A stretch of 64,000 nucleotides of DNA. Origin: Ancylostoma caninum (lineage: Eukaryota > Nematoda > Chromadorea > Rhabditida > Ancylostomatidae). The position numbers and the translations under genes were made by a program. The notes under the pieces were generated by a model. The model searched no databases. It was not told the DNA's origin and was given only the letters and a program-made list of their open reading frames with translations. The stretch spans positions 1 to 64,000 of the forward strand of contig JBAJFG010000446.1 of the NCBI GenBank assembly GCA_037903475.1, written 5' to 3'. Shown here piece after piece: positions 40,501 to 55,500 of this stretch (positions are counted from its first letter, which is position 1; each line of letters begins with the position of its first letter).

Positions 40501-43500
40501 GTGGCGGACATACAAGAACGCAAACTAACAAAACATGCTATTATGCTATTCATTATATGCTATAATGATTACATGTTTCAAGATTATTATAACTATGATA
40601 TTTACAGTTCATGGGCGATGCAATTAAAAAGAGTCATTTCTTTAGGCATAAAAATTTACAAAATTGGTAATATACATGCATTTCATAAATTGTTTGAGCT
40701 TAAAAGAACTTTGATTTCGCAACCAACTTGCTTCACTAGCGAAAACAAAATGCAGCTAAGAATTTGCATGGAAAATAAGGCCTCCACAAATCCAAGGGAA
40801 GTTCAAAACGAAATCACAAACTAGTACGATAGTTTCAGTGCACAAAAATGGAGATTTCTGGTAACTTACTCACTGTGAGAAGTTAACGGCACCTTATCTG
40901 AGAGCATGAAGGGATCGATTAATAAGGATAATATGAAGAACACAGTCAACTCTCCTAGGATTTCTGCAATCGTCGGTTTCGGGGCTTGAACTAGACCGGA
41001 AATGCAGCTTCCTTGGCGCCCCCCGGTCGTAGACCCAAGTTATTTTAGTGGCATATTTCCTAAGCCACGCCGAGCAAATGATGGTTTCGCTTCCCACCAA
41101 ATCGTCTCTTCGTTTTTCCTTTACTTGAAATTTCGTAAAACTAGTTATCGAGTTTCTGAGAGATTCTTCAAGGAGAGCTCTTATAGGTGGATGGGTGGTT
41201 ATAATGCAAAGTTGCTTCTAGTATGCGCTGAAAAGCTTTTCGAACGTCTGAAACATTGCACTGTCGAGTACAACCACTGATACTTATGACTAGTGACGAG
41301 AGTATGGGAAATCATGTCAATAAGTTTAATATCAAGTCCAAGAGAATTCCTATAGAATCTGCTAGGGATTTTCTTCAACAATCGTCTCTTTAATTCTCTC
41401 TCTCTATGAGAGCATTAAATTCTCGTGGTGGAACCTTGAAATTTCGACCTGGGAAGGCCTGGCTGAATTCCAGGCGTTATTTCTCTGTTTTAGGAAGTGT
41501 ACCAAAACACATTCAGCTAGCACACATCATTCAAGAAACTTCCTGTAAGCTGCTGCAGTCCTTGTTGTCGTACGTGTATTTTTTGGTCTTTGTAGTTGTT
41601 ATTTTAAAGTTCATAACTTGTTGTTTGTTTATTTTACAGCTATAGGCTGTGTTCTTTTGAGAATTTCTTCAAATGCACGAGCACGATCTGTCCAAAATCC
41701 CTGTTCGGTTCGCTTTTGTTTCGCTGTTCCGTTGCTTCTCACTTCTCTGCACATCCATCCGCTCATTATTCCTCGTCACCCACGGCTACTCCCAGCCGGC
41801 GCCTCAACTGATGCGCCTCAACGCTTTAAGCGGGCCCCTGGGAATGCCATAATCTTCGGCGGCGACTCGCTTGCAGCTTGATTTACATCCGCTCTTAAAA
41901 AGGCATCAACGTGAAAAACTGCGACGTCGTTTACAGCGCCGGCGTTCCACAGCAAATTCTCTGCCGGCTCGGCGATGATTCGAGCTGTCACCCCTGCCAG
42001 TGGCAGCTCCACGACAGCGCCAGCTCGGGTAATCCCCGGCTGTCGAGTAGATTTTTCTTCGGCTGGCGGCGGAATGCGTGCGGACGACATGAACGGAATG
42101 TCATTCGTTGTGGATTTATTTTTGGAGGACGCCATTTATGGGTATTTCCCGGATGGGGACGTTATACCTGCAGCGGGATTCATGATTGATTCCCGTGGAG
42201 CTTTTCACAAATGATGAAAGGAAAACCTCCCAATTTTGCCTCGAGAAGCTCGTCCACTGCAGCAGTGCAATCCATGAAAATTTCCAGGAACATAGAGGGT
42301 ACGTAACAAGGAAAAGTACCCATGTTTTACAAGAAGAAAACTTCATTTTCTTGTTCCCTATCCAAGCAATTTTCTGAGGAGGCATTTCCTTGCCTGGCTC
42401 GGTTCTCATCACGAGATGAATCCATAGCTACTTTGACAGGGCTTAGCCTAGTGCAGGGGAAATGGTGCAAGCCTAGCCACAGAAATCCACTTAGAGGACT
42501 TCATCTTAGCCCGGAAGTGGCCTCCTTCGCAGCCTGGATTTCTGTTTTCTGGAACAACCCGTATTGGCCACTTAGTGTGCGAGAGCTGGACTATCTCTCA
42601 CAAAAATTTTACACTGAACTCCTAAGGCCTGGTTTGTTCGAGATGTGGAAGAAAGCCGACCTAAGTCGCTTAGAGGCTATGGTCTACCTCAACGTTTCTG
42701 AGGAAGGAGCCGTCTCTGGTCTCTGAACAAAAGTGCAGTGATCCTAGTCACCAAGACATGGGCTTCATTTTTATTACATGCATAAGCAGGTTTCCTCGTT
42801 TCACCTTTTATACGGATGCAGACCTTGTAGTTCCTTGTCTTCCCAAAGCGGACGAGTTTTCCGTTTAAAAACAGGCAGATTTTGTGAGATAGATTGGTGA
42901 AAGTTAAGTATGGCTAGTAAAGGTACTAGTGCCATTCATCAAATTTCATCCGAGAAACTCGCCCTTCCAGGAGAGAAGGGAGGGGGGGGGGGGGGTGGAG
43001 GGCTCAGAGTCTATCCGTGACGGCTCTGACTTCCCCAGCAGAGGAGCTGGAATCATGCTACCCCCCCCCTCACCGAGAGAATGAGTCGCTGAATGTTTGA
43101 AAACACCTCATAAAATGATTGAAAACTCTCTGCCTATATTTATTTTCCCTTATTTCATATTAAAATCAATATTTTTGAATTTTTGTTCTTCCATCCGTGT
43201 CCCTGGAGTGGCGGGATTGCCAGTTTTCCCCCACGCCCCCCCCCCCTGCCCTCTGTCTTGCAACTTCTGCGTCTGGCACTGCTTTCCGGAAATACTCATT
43301 AGTCCCACCACTGGCAGATCGTGGAATATTTCAAATTAGTGTTACAGGTTATTTCGTCCACATGGCATCAGTCCAACCCACTAGAGGGTCCTCCCGCGAT
43401 TTCTACTGGGATGCTGTGCGCGGACGAGTTGGCTCCTTTTTGCACGTATTCCTCGAACCGTGAGCCACTACGTCATTTTCAGACGTTCGCGATGTGTTCC

Positions 43501-46500
43501 TTCCCGCCTTCCCTAGACAATATCCCACTTCCATCCGATACCAGCACTTATAGGGTTATATAACCAGGAACAAATATGTTTGATCCCAAAAAAAACCTTC
43601 ATTTCCCCACTGGGTACACAAATTTGCCCCTACATTCAGACGTGAGTGCTACAGCTTGAAATTAAACACACAACGGAAGCGCTCGACATTTTCCCAGGGA
43701 ACTAGGTCAAGTTTATATTTGGAGTGTAGGAAAAAACGTAAACGAAGGCAGTTTGCATTTAGTAGATGTAAATAAACCATGTGAAGTTGAGCGACATCGC
43801 CCGAGTTCGGCACTTTTAGTCCTTCGTTGGAGAAAAGTACTAATATCTCACTAATTGCGAGGGTAAACTCAAACTCCCAGAAATCCGTGCAAGTTCGACT
43901 GAGTGGCCAGGCAAAATGAGTATAGTAAAAAGCAAGTAGTCGTAAGGATAGCAAGATACACTAGATTTTGCATGAAATGGTCAATGTCAAATCAACAGGA
44001 CTTCTGGAACCTTTCCACAACCGTTCAATCCGGAAGGGCAAAATACAACTTGTCTAGAATTTCTGCAAGTCAGCTGCGTCAGAGCGTTTTTTTTCCACAT
44101 TGTCTATCTCGGCAACATATCACCATGGAGTCCCCAGGGCTATGGCCCATGCAGTGCACATCGTAAAAACACCGTAGTCGGCTTTGCAGTTCACTTTATC
44201 TTGTGCGATTCATAAGTGTACCCGTGGAAATCTGTCGACGACTCATGGACCAAACCATTTGACAAAATAGGATCAAACAAAACATACTTGCATTTGAATC
44301 GGTGACATTCAGTGACTTTTGAGTGATAAATTGATAAAATTTGGTTTAAATCAAAATAAACGCCCAAAATATTGATACAAAATCACAAGTGAAATAATAT
44401 AACCCTCTCGTGCACCTCAACATTTTGGAAATGGAATGGATGACTTCTCCAGGTGATGATTTATTTATTTACTTACTGAATACACCACGAGGGTGTACCA
44501 TTAGCACATTAAGATAAAACCTATAATCTGACCGAATTACAACACTAGCAAGCACCATAACGTAGTAAGTGAGACTAAGAATGACTTAAGCTCAAGACGC
44601 ATCAGAACAAAACAATGAAGGGCTGACTTAGCACCTTAGTTTAGGCGGTTTTGAAATAATCCTACTGTAAAATCTACCAGATAAAGGAGAGGACTGCGTC
44701 TGGCGAGGGCTTGCGAGTTTTGCAGCAAAAGGATCAGAAAAGTATGTAGAACAGTATCTCTACCAGTAAACTCCCACATTTGACGAAGTATAGGAAGTGG
44801 TGAACGCTGGTGGGACTATTTCCATGTATCTTCTTCTCTGAACCTGGGCATGACTTGTTCAAGATTTCTATTGCTGCTGTGCCAACCAGGTTGTTAGGTG
44901 GTAACGTTTATTGTTGGCCTGACCTTTCGACAGGATCGTCTTCTTCAGAGGCCTAAAAGTGGCTCGCGGTTCGTTATTTGTGATCGAGACCGTCAAACGT
45001 CTCCACCAACCCGGCTAGTTTTCGACGTTACCCCAAGCTCGCTACCCAAAAAAGACCCCAAGACGAAGGATGAACCAACCCGTTTCCCACCGTTATTGCG
45101 GAAAGTCCGCAGCTGACTGTCGTTGCGGACAAGTGAGCAATACTTGGGTATCCGCATCTTATATTATACATATACAGTCTACAGCTCGCATAACGATATG
45201 TAAGGCAAGAAATCACTGGTTATGGATAAGCACTCATTCCTATTGTTCATGCTTGGATTCTTAGTCGCAATCCAGAAGGCTTCGAGGACTAGTGTTAGAT
45301 ACTACTAATACTACTACTAATTTTGATTGCAACTTTTCTCGGGACATTCGTGAGTCCTGCCAACGAATGACACCCACCTCCACGATTCCAGCAGAGCCGA
45401 ATTGCCAACCTTTTAAATCCCTTTTTTTGTGCTGAATTTTGCACTCTGCAGAATCCTGGAAAATAAATTCATCGAGAGATTTTCCATGCTTGTCCTCTCA
45501 GATTATATTTAAGCGGAGAATCTCTTGCACTGCTTAAAACTGCCTCTTTCCGGCGATTTTCCCGAGATCCCGCGAAATTATAGCTTCGCGTGGCACTGGA
45601 AGGATTTGTTGGCATTTATGCAGGCGGCAATTTTCTCCTACGGAATTTCCCTCTAAAAATTTCAGTGGCCACTGGTAGCGAATTCTGCACACAAACCTGC
45701 ACGGTTTTCTTTCTTTCCTCTACCAATGCTTCAGAATAATAGCTCGCCACGCTTACACAGTCATGACAATGGATGCTCTTTAATAGTGCTAATAGTAAGT
45801 ACATACTTATGCCGGGTTAACAAAACTCTAATGAACTATTAGGTTTGGAAGAAAGCACTGAAGCAGCCGTTTTCCTTCTGTTGTGAGGAAGTAGCGAAAA
45901 GCGAGCTGGTCAACAACTAATTTCCCATGGTGGCGGTGATAGCCTTGTAGTTCAGGTTTATTAATCGTTTTATTGTACGAGGTAGTAGTCGTAGTTGTAG
46001 TCAGAGCTTGCTCGCAAGTTGTTTACGCTAAGTGCTTGCTTGCAAAATGCTCTACAAGATCTGAGATTGCATACTGTGCGTTGAGTATAGCAGAGCGATT
46101 CGCCATCGCTAGCGACATCGATTCAGATATCTATCATCGCTGGCCTTGCTGTTGCTCAAATAAAGCCACTGAAAATCGATACATATCAGAATCGATGTTG
46201 TTTGTACGACACAGGATGCGATACTCAAGTATATTAAGCGCAGTAGTAGCCCGAGATTTGGTTTTGGGACATTTTGTTAATTCATTTTTATTCATTTGTT
46301 TTTTCAAGGCACTAAACGAGGTTAGTGTGTTACACCATAATATTATAGGACCGAAGCATAGAATGCATATGTATTGTTCGTCCCACAAATGCTGATAGCT
46401 GAAGAAATGCCAGAGAGAAAAAGAAGAGGAGAAATTGCTTAGAAACTAGACAGAGTGATGCGAAAAGCAGCAAGCGCAACGCACGACTACCTAACTATCA

Positions 46501-49500
46501 TTGCGTTTGGAACCGACTATAAAATGCTGAATATAACGAGTGAAAATAAGGATTGGATCAATGTCTGGATTGACTAATCGTGGAGGTGCTTTCTAACTTT
46601 GCCGTTTTTGTTTTTTTATGTAATTATTCCCAACATTTCAATGTATAATGTTGTTGTGTCCGTTCGTTATCCTCAAACGTGAGCAAGAAGTTGAATGAAT
46701 TTTTTGGTCCCTCAGGGCTTAACGATCTGCTCTATCATGTCCAAGTTCTGCTATGGCACTGCGTTGCCTCATGAGGTTGAATGTTGACTTGAGGCGACGA
46801 TTTCTGGTTTGGATTCACGCCTCTTCGACGTCGAGCTGCGCGGCGTCCCCTGGGACGGGACGCGCGTCCCGGCTGCTGGATGGCTGGCAGCGTTCGCCAG
46901 ATTTGAAATATTGCCCTCGCAACAACTTCGTCTACTTTAATCGCTTGGAAACCCGTGAACATTCTCCGCTCAGCTTCTTGTCAAGGGAAGTCGCGCTGCT
47001 TCATGGATCCAGGCCTTTCCGGAAATTTCTCTCCTGGTAAAATAGTAGCCCTCTCCTTTTTCGGGCATAGCGAACATATTCTCTCTATATACCCTATATT
47101 GCCTGAATTTTCACGTTTTCTTCCTGAACTTCACGTGTTCATAGATTAGCGCGACGTCATCGCATGAAAAATGGCAGTGTCACCTTCAGGGACAGCGCTA
47201 AATTTCCAAGAATAGCGCGCGCCTCGTTCTTATCCAGGCTTCCGCCCTGCAGACGACGTTTTCCACGAGTTATCAATAATTTATAATGTTGCTTTCTGGA
47301 AGGGCATGCACTTTCAATGCCGAATCACTGGCGTGACGCATCTCTAGCTAAAAACCCTCTTTCTGACATCCGTCTGCTCCCGCGTTGTGTACAGAATCAG
47401 CTAAACCTTGTTACGCTAGCGAAGGGCAACGTTAAAGTCTTGTTGACGCGAGTTTCTTGACTGTTTAGGTTCCTAATACTTGTCGTCTCGCGCAGATTTG
47501 TGGGTATTCGTTAATTTTCATGGTGCTCCGAGAAATTTTCGATTGCTGTCTCTTTCGAGTCGCCCAATTTCATAGCTCTTGAACAAAATTTACAAATAAT
47601 TTTCTGAATTGGCAGGCTTATCTATTATATTCATACACTCTCATGTAATCTGTTTATTTTTTCCCACTAGCGCACTTCGTTTGCCTGTTTTTGTGGCACG
47701 AGTGGGGCGTTACTGGGAATCACACTATTTCATCATACTTGACTACCCACCTGTCACAGGGTTAAATGGGGCGTGGTGCGTTATACCTGGGGTGTGGCCG
47801 AGTTCTACGATTGGTCAGTTCACCCAATCAACCAATTGCAGGACCCGTTAGCGCCGCCCACTACAGGCATAACGCTCCACACCCGCTTAAATGTACTCAG
47901 TGACGGGTTTCATGAGCGTTTCCAGGAAGTTTTCTTGCTGCCCTTCCAAAAACGATGAATTTCCCAAGCAAAAATTGATATGGATCGCTACCCCTACGAT
48001 AAATTGTCTTAGCTTCTGAGACGAATCTCTCGAACAGAACACACCACATACTCATTTGTACCCAGAAAACTCGTCCTCACCCATTCCGAAAGAGCGGATA
48101 GGTGACAGCCTTCCCAGAGGCGTTTATGGATCTCGCCTAAGGCAAGGGAGGAACAGCAAAAAACTACTGGAAAATTTCCAATTTTGCATTGTGTTCAAGG
48201 ATCAGATCTGGCCCTGTCAAATTGCCCAATTTATCCAGATCCCGGAAGGGATCGATGTCCAAAAATCAGTCTGTCAAATTCAGCGATTTCCAGCACTCCC
48301 TAACTGCATGGGTGGGTGTGTTTTCATCAAGTGAACATACAAAATTGTGAAAAATTTCATTCAACTACCTTCATACCTCTGTTCTCGTTGCTGTTGTTGA
48401 ACCCTATTTTTGTTGATTCAATTTCAAAATTACTTCTACCAAGAACCCTGAATGCGCATGATCGGAAGGCAAAATTCACGATGCAGAGGTCCCAAACAAG
48501 AAAACATTTGAGATCCTGGAAGAATTCTATCCCAGAATTTTATAACCTGTGCTTTATAACCTGTTTCAGTGGAAGTCCCACACTGTTCATCTTACATTAG
48601 TCTTGCTTTCTAAATCTTTACTGCCTACACAATTGCAACTTTGTAAAACTTCTATTCTATCTCCAGCTCTGTGGTACTGATCCAGAATCGATCCAGCGTT
48701 TTCGCCAATCCTCCTAACCTGAGAGGTAGTTCTTAGTGCTAGCTCCATTTTTTTGACAATTAATCACGGCGATCCTCTCTCTGCCAACTGCATAAATTTG
48801 CAGTCAAATTCTCTCTTTTCAATCCTAGACAGCAATTTTTCTTCAAATTTATTGCTTTCGACGAATTTGCCCAGGCACAGAAATTGCTCGCTTTTTTTCT
48901 GAAGCCGTCCTTATCGCTCGTTCCTCAGTCTCTCTTCGTTTTAAGTCGAACACGTCCTCTGTTCGTGTGTCACTCCATCCAGCACCATGCGCCAAAGCAC
49001 ATCACTCAAACGCTGAGATCTCGCCAGACCCGCCACTTCAAAACATTCTGTTGCGCTGCGTCATTTCCGCTTTTTCTGCCTTCTGTTCGCGTGATATTCT
49101 ATAGGGTGGGCCAGAAACATGGTAACAAAGAAAATTATGGAGGAAAATACCTCTCTGACCCCAATAAAAGGTTGAGAAAGGACATACCCAGGAAATTAAA
49201 TCTCAGGGCAAGACGAGCTTCCTCGGAAGAGAGACTCGTGCCGTTATCCCACTTTTGGACTACCTATAGGGCAGATATTCTAAATTTTTTCGAGGGAGTT
49301 TTTCATGTCGTTCAAGAAAATTGCCGAAGCGTTAAAGGTAGTCCACGTTCTTAGACAACAAAACTTCTCAATCCATTAGGAATTTTCTTTCGGAATCTGG
49401 GCAAAATATGTTACTACATTTTTCGTGCTATATTTCTGAGAACCTTGATATTCTCACTTCCTTTTCAATTTACTCCATGGATTTTTTGTAGCCTTTTTTT

Positions 49501-52500
49501 GCCTCAACTTCATATGTATTTATTCCATTTTTTCTTGAAGCCAATGTACACCAGATGAGCTACCTTTGACGAGCGTGCGCACAGGTCTGTGATAGGACCA
49601 GTTGCATCGCTGACCCACCTCACACGCACGCGTTTACTTCTCTCGCAGCGGTCGCGCATTTTTTTTCATTGAGGATGTACATGCCGCGTTGACCAGTCTT
49701 CATGGAAAATCCTTTGCAAGTGGATGTGTGCGTCTATTATAAATTGCCTATTATAAATATTATATTACATTATATTATTAAACTACAAATTTTGCAAGTG
49801 GATACGTACGAGGTTATTATAAATTGCCTCTTACTATCATAGGGAGAGCATCAAGATGACTGCTGCTTCGTTAACATTTTGGTAGCTAGAATCACCCCTT
49901 CTCTAGTTTTTTGAATCATAACCACGTAATCGTAGCTCATTGAAGTAACAAATGAATAGTTTGGTAAATAATTAATTTGGTAATATGGTGAATAAACTGA
50001 TAAATGTGCGTGCATGGGTGGTACGAATGTTTTTAGGCTTCAGAGGACTTCGTCTCCTTTCTCACAGCTTTTTTTCTCTAACCACATGTTTCAATCACCG
50101 TCACATGTGCATCTAACAGCTTTTCTTATCGGATCTCTTCATGAGACCATGTGCTCAACCTAGCGGCTGCGAATAATACGCCAGAACGTGAAGAAGTCGA
50201 AGGAGGAGAAGAATAGAGGAAAGAGAAGAGTGAGGAAAGTGAGGTAACTAGGAGCGGAGTGGAAAAAAGCATGAAGGTACATTTCCTTGGAGTTTGCTTC
50301 CACTGAGTTCTAGGACATAGAAGGACATTTCCAGAGGTGTCACTGTTATTCTATAACTTTCATTAATAAATTTTTCCTGGGAAGAAGTTGCGGGTATTGT
50401 CCCACTTCCTGCGAAATACCCTAACAATCATAAAAATGTCCGCATTTAGGCCGACTAAAGGTACCGCCTCACTTCAGTATTATTTTTGATGATTTCCATA
50501 TGGAAAAAAATTCCTGGAACTACCGATCACAATGTTATACGTGATCCCATGCCGAAAAACCCATTACCCAAACTCCAATTCCTGAGGAGTTTGTGTGGGG
50601 AGTCGAGGGGCGGGCTAAATGGGGAGAGATGCGCGAGAAAATCCGTACCACTCGTAAAAGTTCCTCATTGTCTACTCCTTTCCAGGATGAGATGTTCGCT
50701 CCTTGACTGATCAGAAAAACAGTGCATGTTGCAGAAAGCTCGTGGTCTCGTTTTAGCTCCGCCCACAAGCTCCACAAAGATTGGCTCTCGAGAACGGGTT
50801 TTTTGGTAGTTTCGCTTGGAATCATGTATACCATTGTAATCAGAAATTCCAGGTAATTTTTTCATGTAGTAATCCCAGAAACGATCCAAAATATGGAAGG
50901 TGCCCCCATGGAACATGCTTAACTGCCACATTCCGGGCTGGTGAATTGGTTTTTCCAATCATAGAGCTCTCGTATGGTGCCATGAGGCGAGCACTTTAAT
51001 TCTAGGATGAGCGACTTCATCCTTTCGTGTATTCCCACCTAATAAAACAGCCTAATTGTCATTGGAAAAACTCCTCAATGCATTACGTCGGAACAAAAAT
51101 CAAATCTATGCCATCATGGAATTGCCGCAGCGCTTATATCTTGCTGCTTTTATGGACCACACGTGGTTTCTAATGATTTCGCCGCTAACATTAAAGTTTT
51201 ATTTCTAGAATACCGAGCAACCATGTTGCTTAAGATGCCTGCATTCTTTATTTTATTCCACCTTCACTATAGAAATTCAAGTTTTGGAGAGTGTCATGCT
51301 GAACATAACTAAATTCCAGGTTTCTCGTTTAAAAAGGCTATGTCAGTTTTGGTCTGTTAATTCTAGCTGAATAGTGCAAGAACTCACCTTTCGGCTAGAA
51401 ACTTCATGGACAATCCATGGCTCTTCGAATTCCATGTGTTCAGAAAGAGAATATTTGCGGCCAGGAGAAGTTGAGGCAATTGGAGAGCTATCAGCCAGAG
51501 ATCCTGGAGAAATATTATGATTCCAAAGATGAAGTGGTGACGTGACCGAATATTTCGTCTAAGCTGGAAGGAAAATTAAACTTTAGTTTCGAATGGCTTG
51601 GGGAAAAACGGAAGCTTCAATCCCCAATAGATTTTCTGCTTTAGGATTGAGTCAATTACGTATAATACATAGTTTCAATTGCTCCATCGAGTATAAAGAC
51701 CCTCCCATCGATGCTTCTCTCGGAAAATTTCTCGGTCTTTCCCGAATTTTCTCGGAAAGCTGAGCAAAATTCTTTCCGAATGTGCACAATTTCTGAACAA
51801 GTTTTCCACTCGACTTGTTGTTTTATTCGATGAATATGTATTGATTTGGCGCAATGTTTCTTCATACATATATCGTATACCAAGTGTCAAGTGATAGCAT
51901 AAATAAGAAAATAAATAAATAAACAGGCAGTAATAGTAATGGACCACATCAAAACATTCGCCTTGAGACAAAATAGGTATGAAAAATTAAGCTATAATAC
52001 ATTGAACGTCTACAAACTTTTCTGCTAGAGCTCGTAGTAATTTCAACTTTGCGTCTTAGGGAATAAGCAAATGTTTGGGAATCAAGTAGTAAACCTTCCT
52101 TAACTCCATAGCTAGAAAACATTATAAATCTCGTCCTAGCCTCAGCCACTCTGGCTGTACTTTCCCATCGGGTATCATCGGTGTAACTTTAGAATCTCTC
52201 TTCTTTTTTGTGCCTTCAGAAAATTCTCGAATGTACGCGCGTGGGTTCATGTTTCTTTTACACATTCTCGGCGACAATTCCATTATTCCAGAACTTTCTG
52301 TGAGCTCGTAGACTATAGTTCTACAGCACCCTAACTCAATAGTACTTAGCTCATTGGATTTGCGGATACCAACTCCTTCCTCTGGGAACTATCCTTGTCT
52401 CCTTTCACTTCCTTATTCAAGCTTTCCATCGTTTCCTACCCATCCTATCCTATTAGTCACGCCGTTTTAGTGTCATGCTTACTCCAATTTTGAGGTTCAT

Positions 52501-55500
52501 TGGCTTTCGCTGCTTAGGTGCGTCAATAAATGAATGATTTTCCCCTAGTATGTACCACAAGAAATCCCGGGAAGCGTATTGACGTAAACATGTGCGTAAG
52601 AGCACGGTGGTCAAGAACGATTTATTTCAAAGAGATTTCCGCCGAGTGAATCGCCGGTCATAATTCTTCCCGAACGACCACTACGCTGATGCCACTTGCC
52701 CCCAAGGCTACTCGTGGACGAAGAACATCGAGGGTACAAGGTTGAAAACTACCCATACCCATTCTATTTTTTACTGGAATAGATGTCAAAGAAGTAAGAG
52801 ATTGTCTGAATAGGGAGGAAGGCGGAACATTCATTCATTCATTCATTCATTCATTCATTCATTCATTCATTCATTCATTCATTCATTCATTCATTCATTC
52901 ATTCATTCATTCATTCATTCATTCACTCATTCTTTCATTCACACATTCATTCATTCATTCACACATTCATTCATCCATTCACACATCCACTCATTCATTC
53001 ACACATTCACCCATTCATTCATTCATTCATTTTTTTTCTTGGTAAAAGCGGCTTCGGATAAAGACTATTAAAGCATAGCGAACCTCTCAACTTGTCCATA
53101 TATTTTTATTCCACTGCCCACAAGACTCCCTAAGTAGTCTGTTACTACGCTAAAGTAAGAAAAACTAAACATATTATTTATATTTACCTTCACAACTAAT
53201 TCGATAACAATTTCCAACTATTACTTTTCCAAAATCTTCCCTACCATGCTTTCAGGAAAACTTGTCCACAGACTTTTTGGCGAAATGTCCAAATGTTTCA
53301 GCGACCATCAAAAACCTATCCATTTCCTGAGGAGGAAGCAGTCGAGGAGTGCAAAAGCACTTCTTGAGAAAGACACTTTTGCTGGGCCATTGAACACTTA
53401 TCCTTTCCCCAAAGATATCTCTGCTCTTAAACGAAAGATTTAATCTCAAGCATCATTCCGAAATATTTTATGTGGCACCGTTAAGCTAAAGGTATTATGT
53501 CACTTTTATATTAATCTCAAAATCCGAAAAAGTGGGACTGCTGCCACTGCTCTGCCTAGTCTCTGCGCCAAAGGCAAACTTCATCAAATGAAGGATCGCT
53601 TTCCTGAGAATAAGCCAGGGACAGAATTCTCGAAAAACCAACACAACAAGCAAAAACAAGAGTGTTTTTAAAAGCATTTGATGGGAGAAAGATTTATGGC
53701 TGCCAGGAGGGGTCACACTTGCGTGGTGGAATAAACAAGAAAACAGCGAAATCCCCTGAGATTCGCAGGAAAAAACGACAGTTATCGACGGCTCAACAAC
53801 AATTACAAAAAACAAACGTGCATTCATATATGTCAGAAGCTGGAAATATGTATGTTTTTCAGTTATATCTAAAGCATTCATCCATCCGTTATCCCAATAG
53901 GAAAGGCCCGCTTCCAGGGATGAGCGAGAGCAGAAAAAAGGCCCGATTTCACCTTTTTTAGTATTTAGGATTCCAAGATACGGAAATTCTAAAAGCACCG
54001 GAATCTCCAAAGATTCATTCGGAGAAAGAGATTTTGATAATGTATTTAAGACATAACTACTTCTGGCTTTGTGCTGCCGTCGTTCTGCAAGTTTGGCTCT
54101 GCGGAAGTTGAGTGTCGGTCCTACCTATCCCTGCCGGCTCCCAACAAAAATCTGAGGAAAAAAAAACAAAAACAACAAGCAAGATTCACACGATTATAAG
54201 GATGACAGGAAGGATTCCGTCTCAAGAAAATACTAGTCGTAAGAAAATATTTTAATGTGCATATTTATGGTTCTATTGCCCAGATTTAGGACTAACAGGT
54301 TACCAAACGCTCTATCGAAAATTACTACTGAGCCGAAAATCGGATGAGCGGCTGCTTCACCTGTTTGCCAACGCATTGCCCAACTTTTCAGGAAGTTTTT
54401 CTCCATGTGGAGGATGGCAAAGTGTCACTGGTCAGGGAAAATGGTTGTGGATAAATATTGATCAGATCAAATCGAGCATCAACGAGTTTCACGTGTTGCC
54501 CTTGTCGCTTCCAAAATAAATTCTGTTTCGCGCAAAAACACACATTTCCAATTCGCCAGCCTAATGGAATTTTCTCAAACGACGAACATTTCGACGATGT
54601 TTTTGCCGAGTTTCATCCGGCTACATCCTGAAACTCTTTCTCCGCTCATTCCAAGATCTTCCTTGCCTTTTTTGAAAAAAAACTTGATAATTCATACTTT
54701 CTTTATCTCTGGATCTCAAGGAACATGATGATATAGCGACATTAATTTGTATATGTTACTAGGAGAACTGCACCATTTACAAAGAGAATGCATTAAAACC
54801 TTATCAATTATCTACTATACTTTTCGTTTTCACTAGCACTTTTTTGTTTTTTTTACACTCGTAAACATTTTTGAGCACTGCAATATACATATTTACAAGA
54901 ACAAGAAGTAAATGTGAAAAATTGATATAATGACGTTATTCATTAAAAGTTAGAAAGTCAGCTTTGATCAAGAATAGAGGATTTGAACTGTGCGAGTCTG
55001 GAAATTTAGGTGATGTTTTAAAAAATGACAAAAAAATACATGATAGTTTTGGAACTCACCTTCATCTATCGATTTCGAGCACACAACTCATGAGATTACT
55101 GGGTGACCAGAAAAGTGCTCTAATGATAAGATACGCGTTGTTTTCGTTACCTGGACATGTTATTGGGTTCAACGGGGTGGGTGCCAGACCGTAGCAGGAA
55201 ATCGGCAGCATTCGTGACCATTTTACGTGTTACCGATGCTAAGGAGTTAAAGAGTTGGACTCACAGTAATGTTAATGTTACATTAAAGTATTAGGGCTAC
55301 ATCCCAAGTAGGGATGTGCGTAATTACGATTTACGATATACGAATTACGGCTTACTGTCGTTTTTGGCGATTTCTTATACGATTTACGAAAAATGGCCTG
55401 TATTTTTGTGACAAAATCGTAAATGACGACAAGGAACTAACCTCGCCATAGCACTTGTGTGCTCATGGTGCAAATATGCATGATTTGTCTGTGTTGGAGC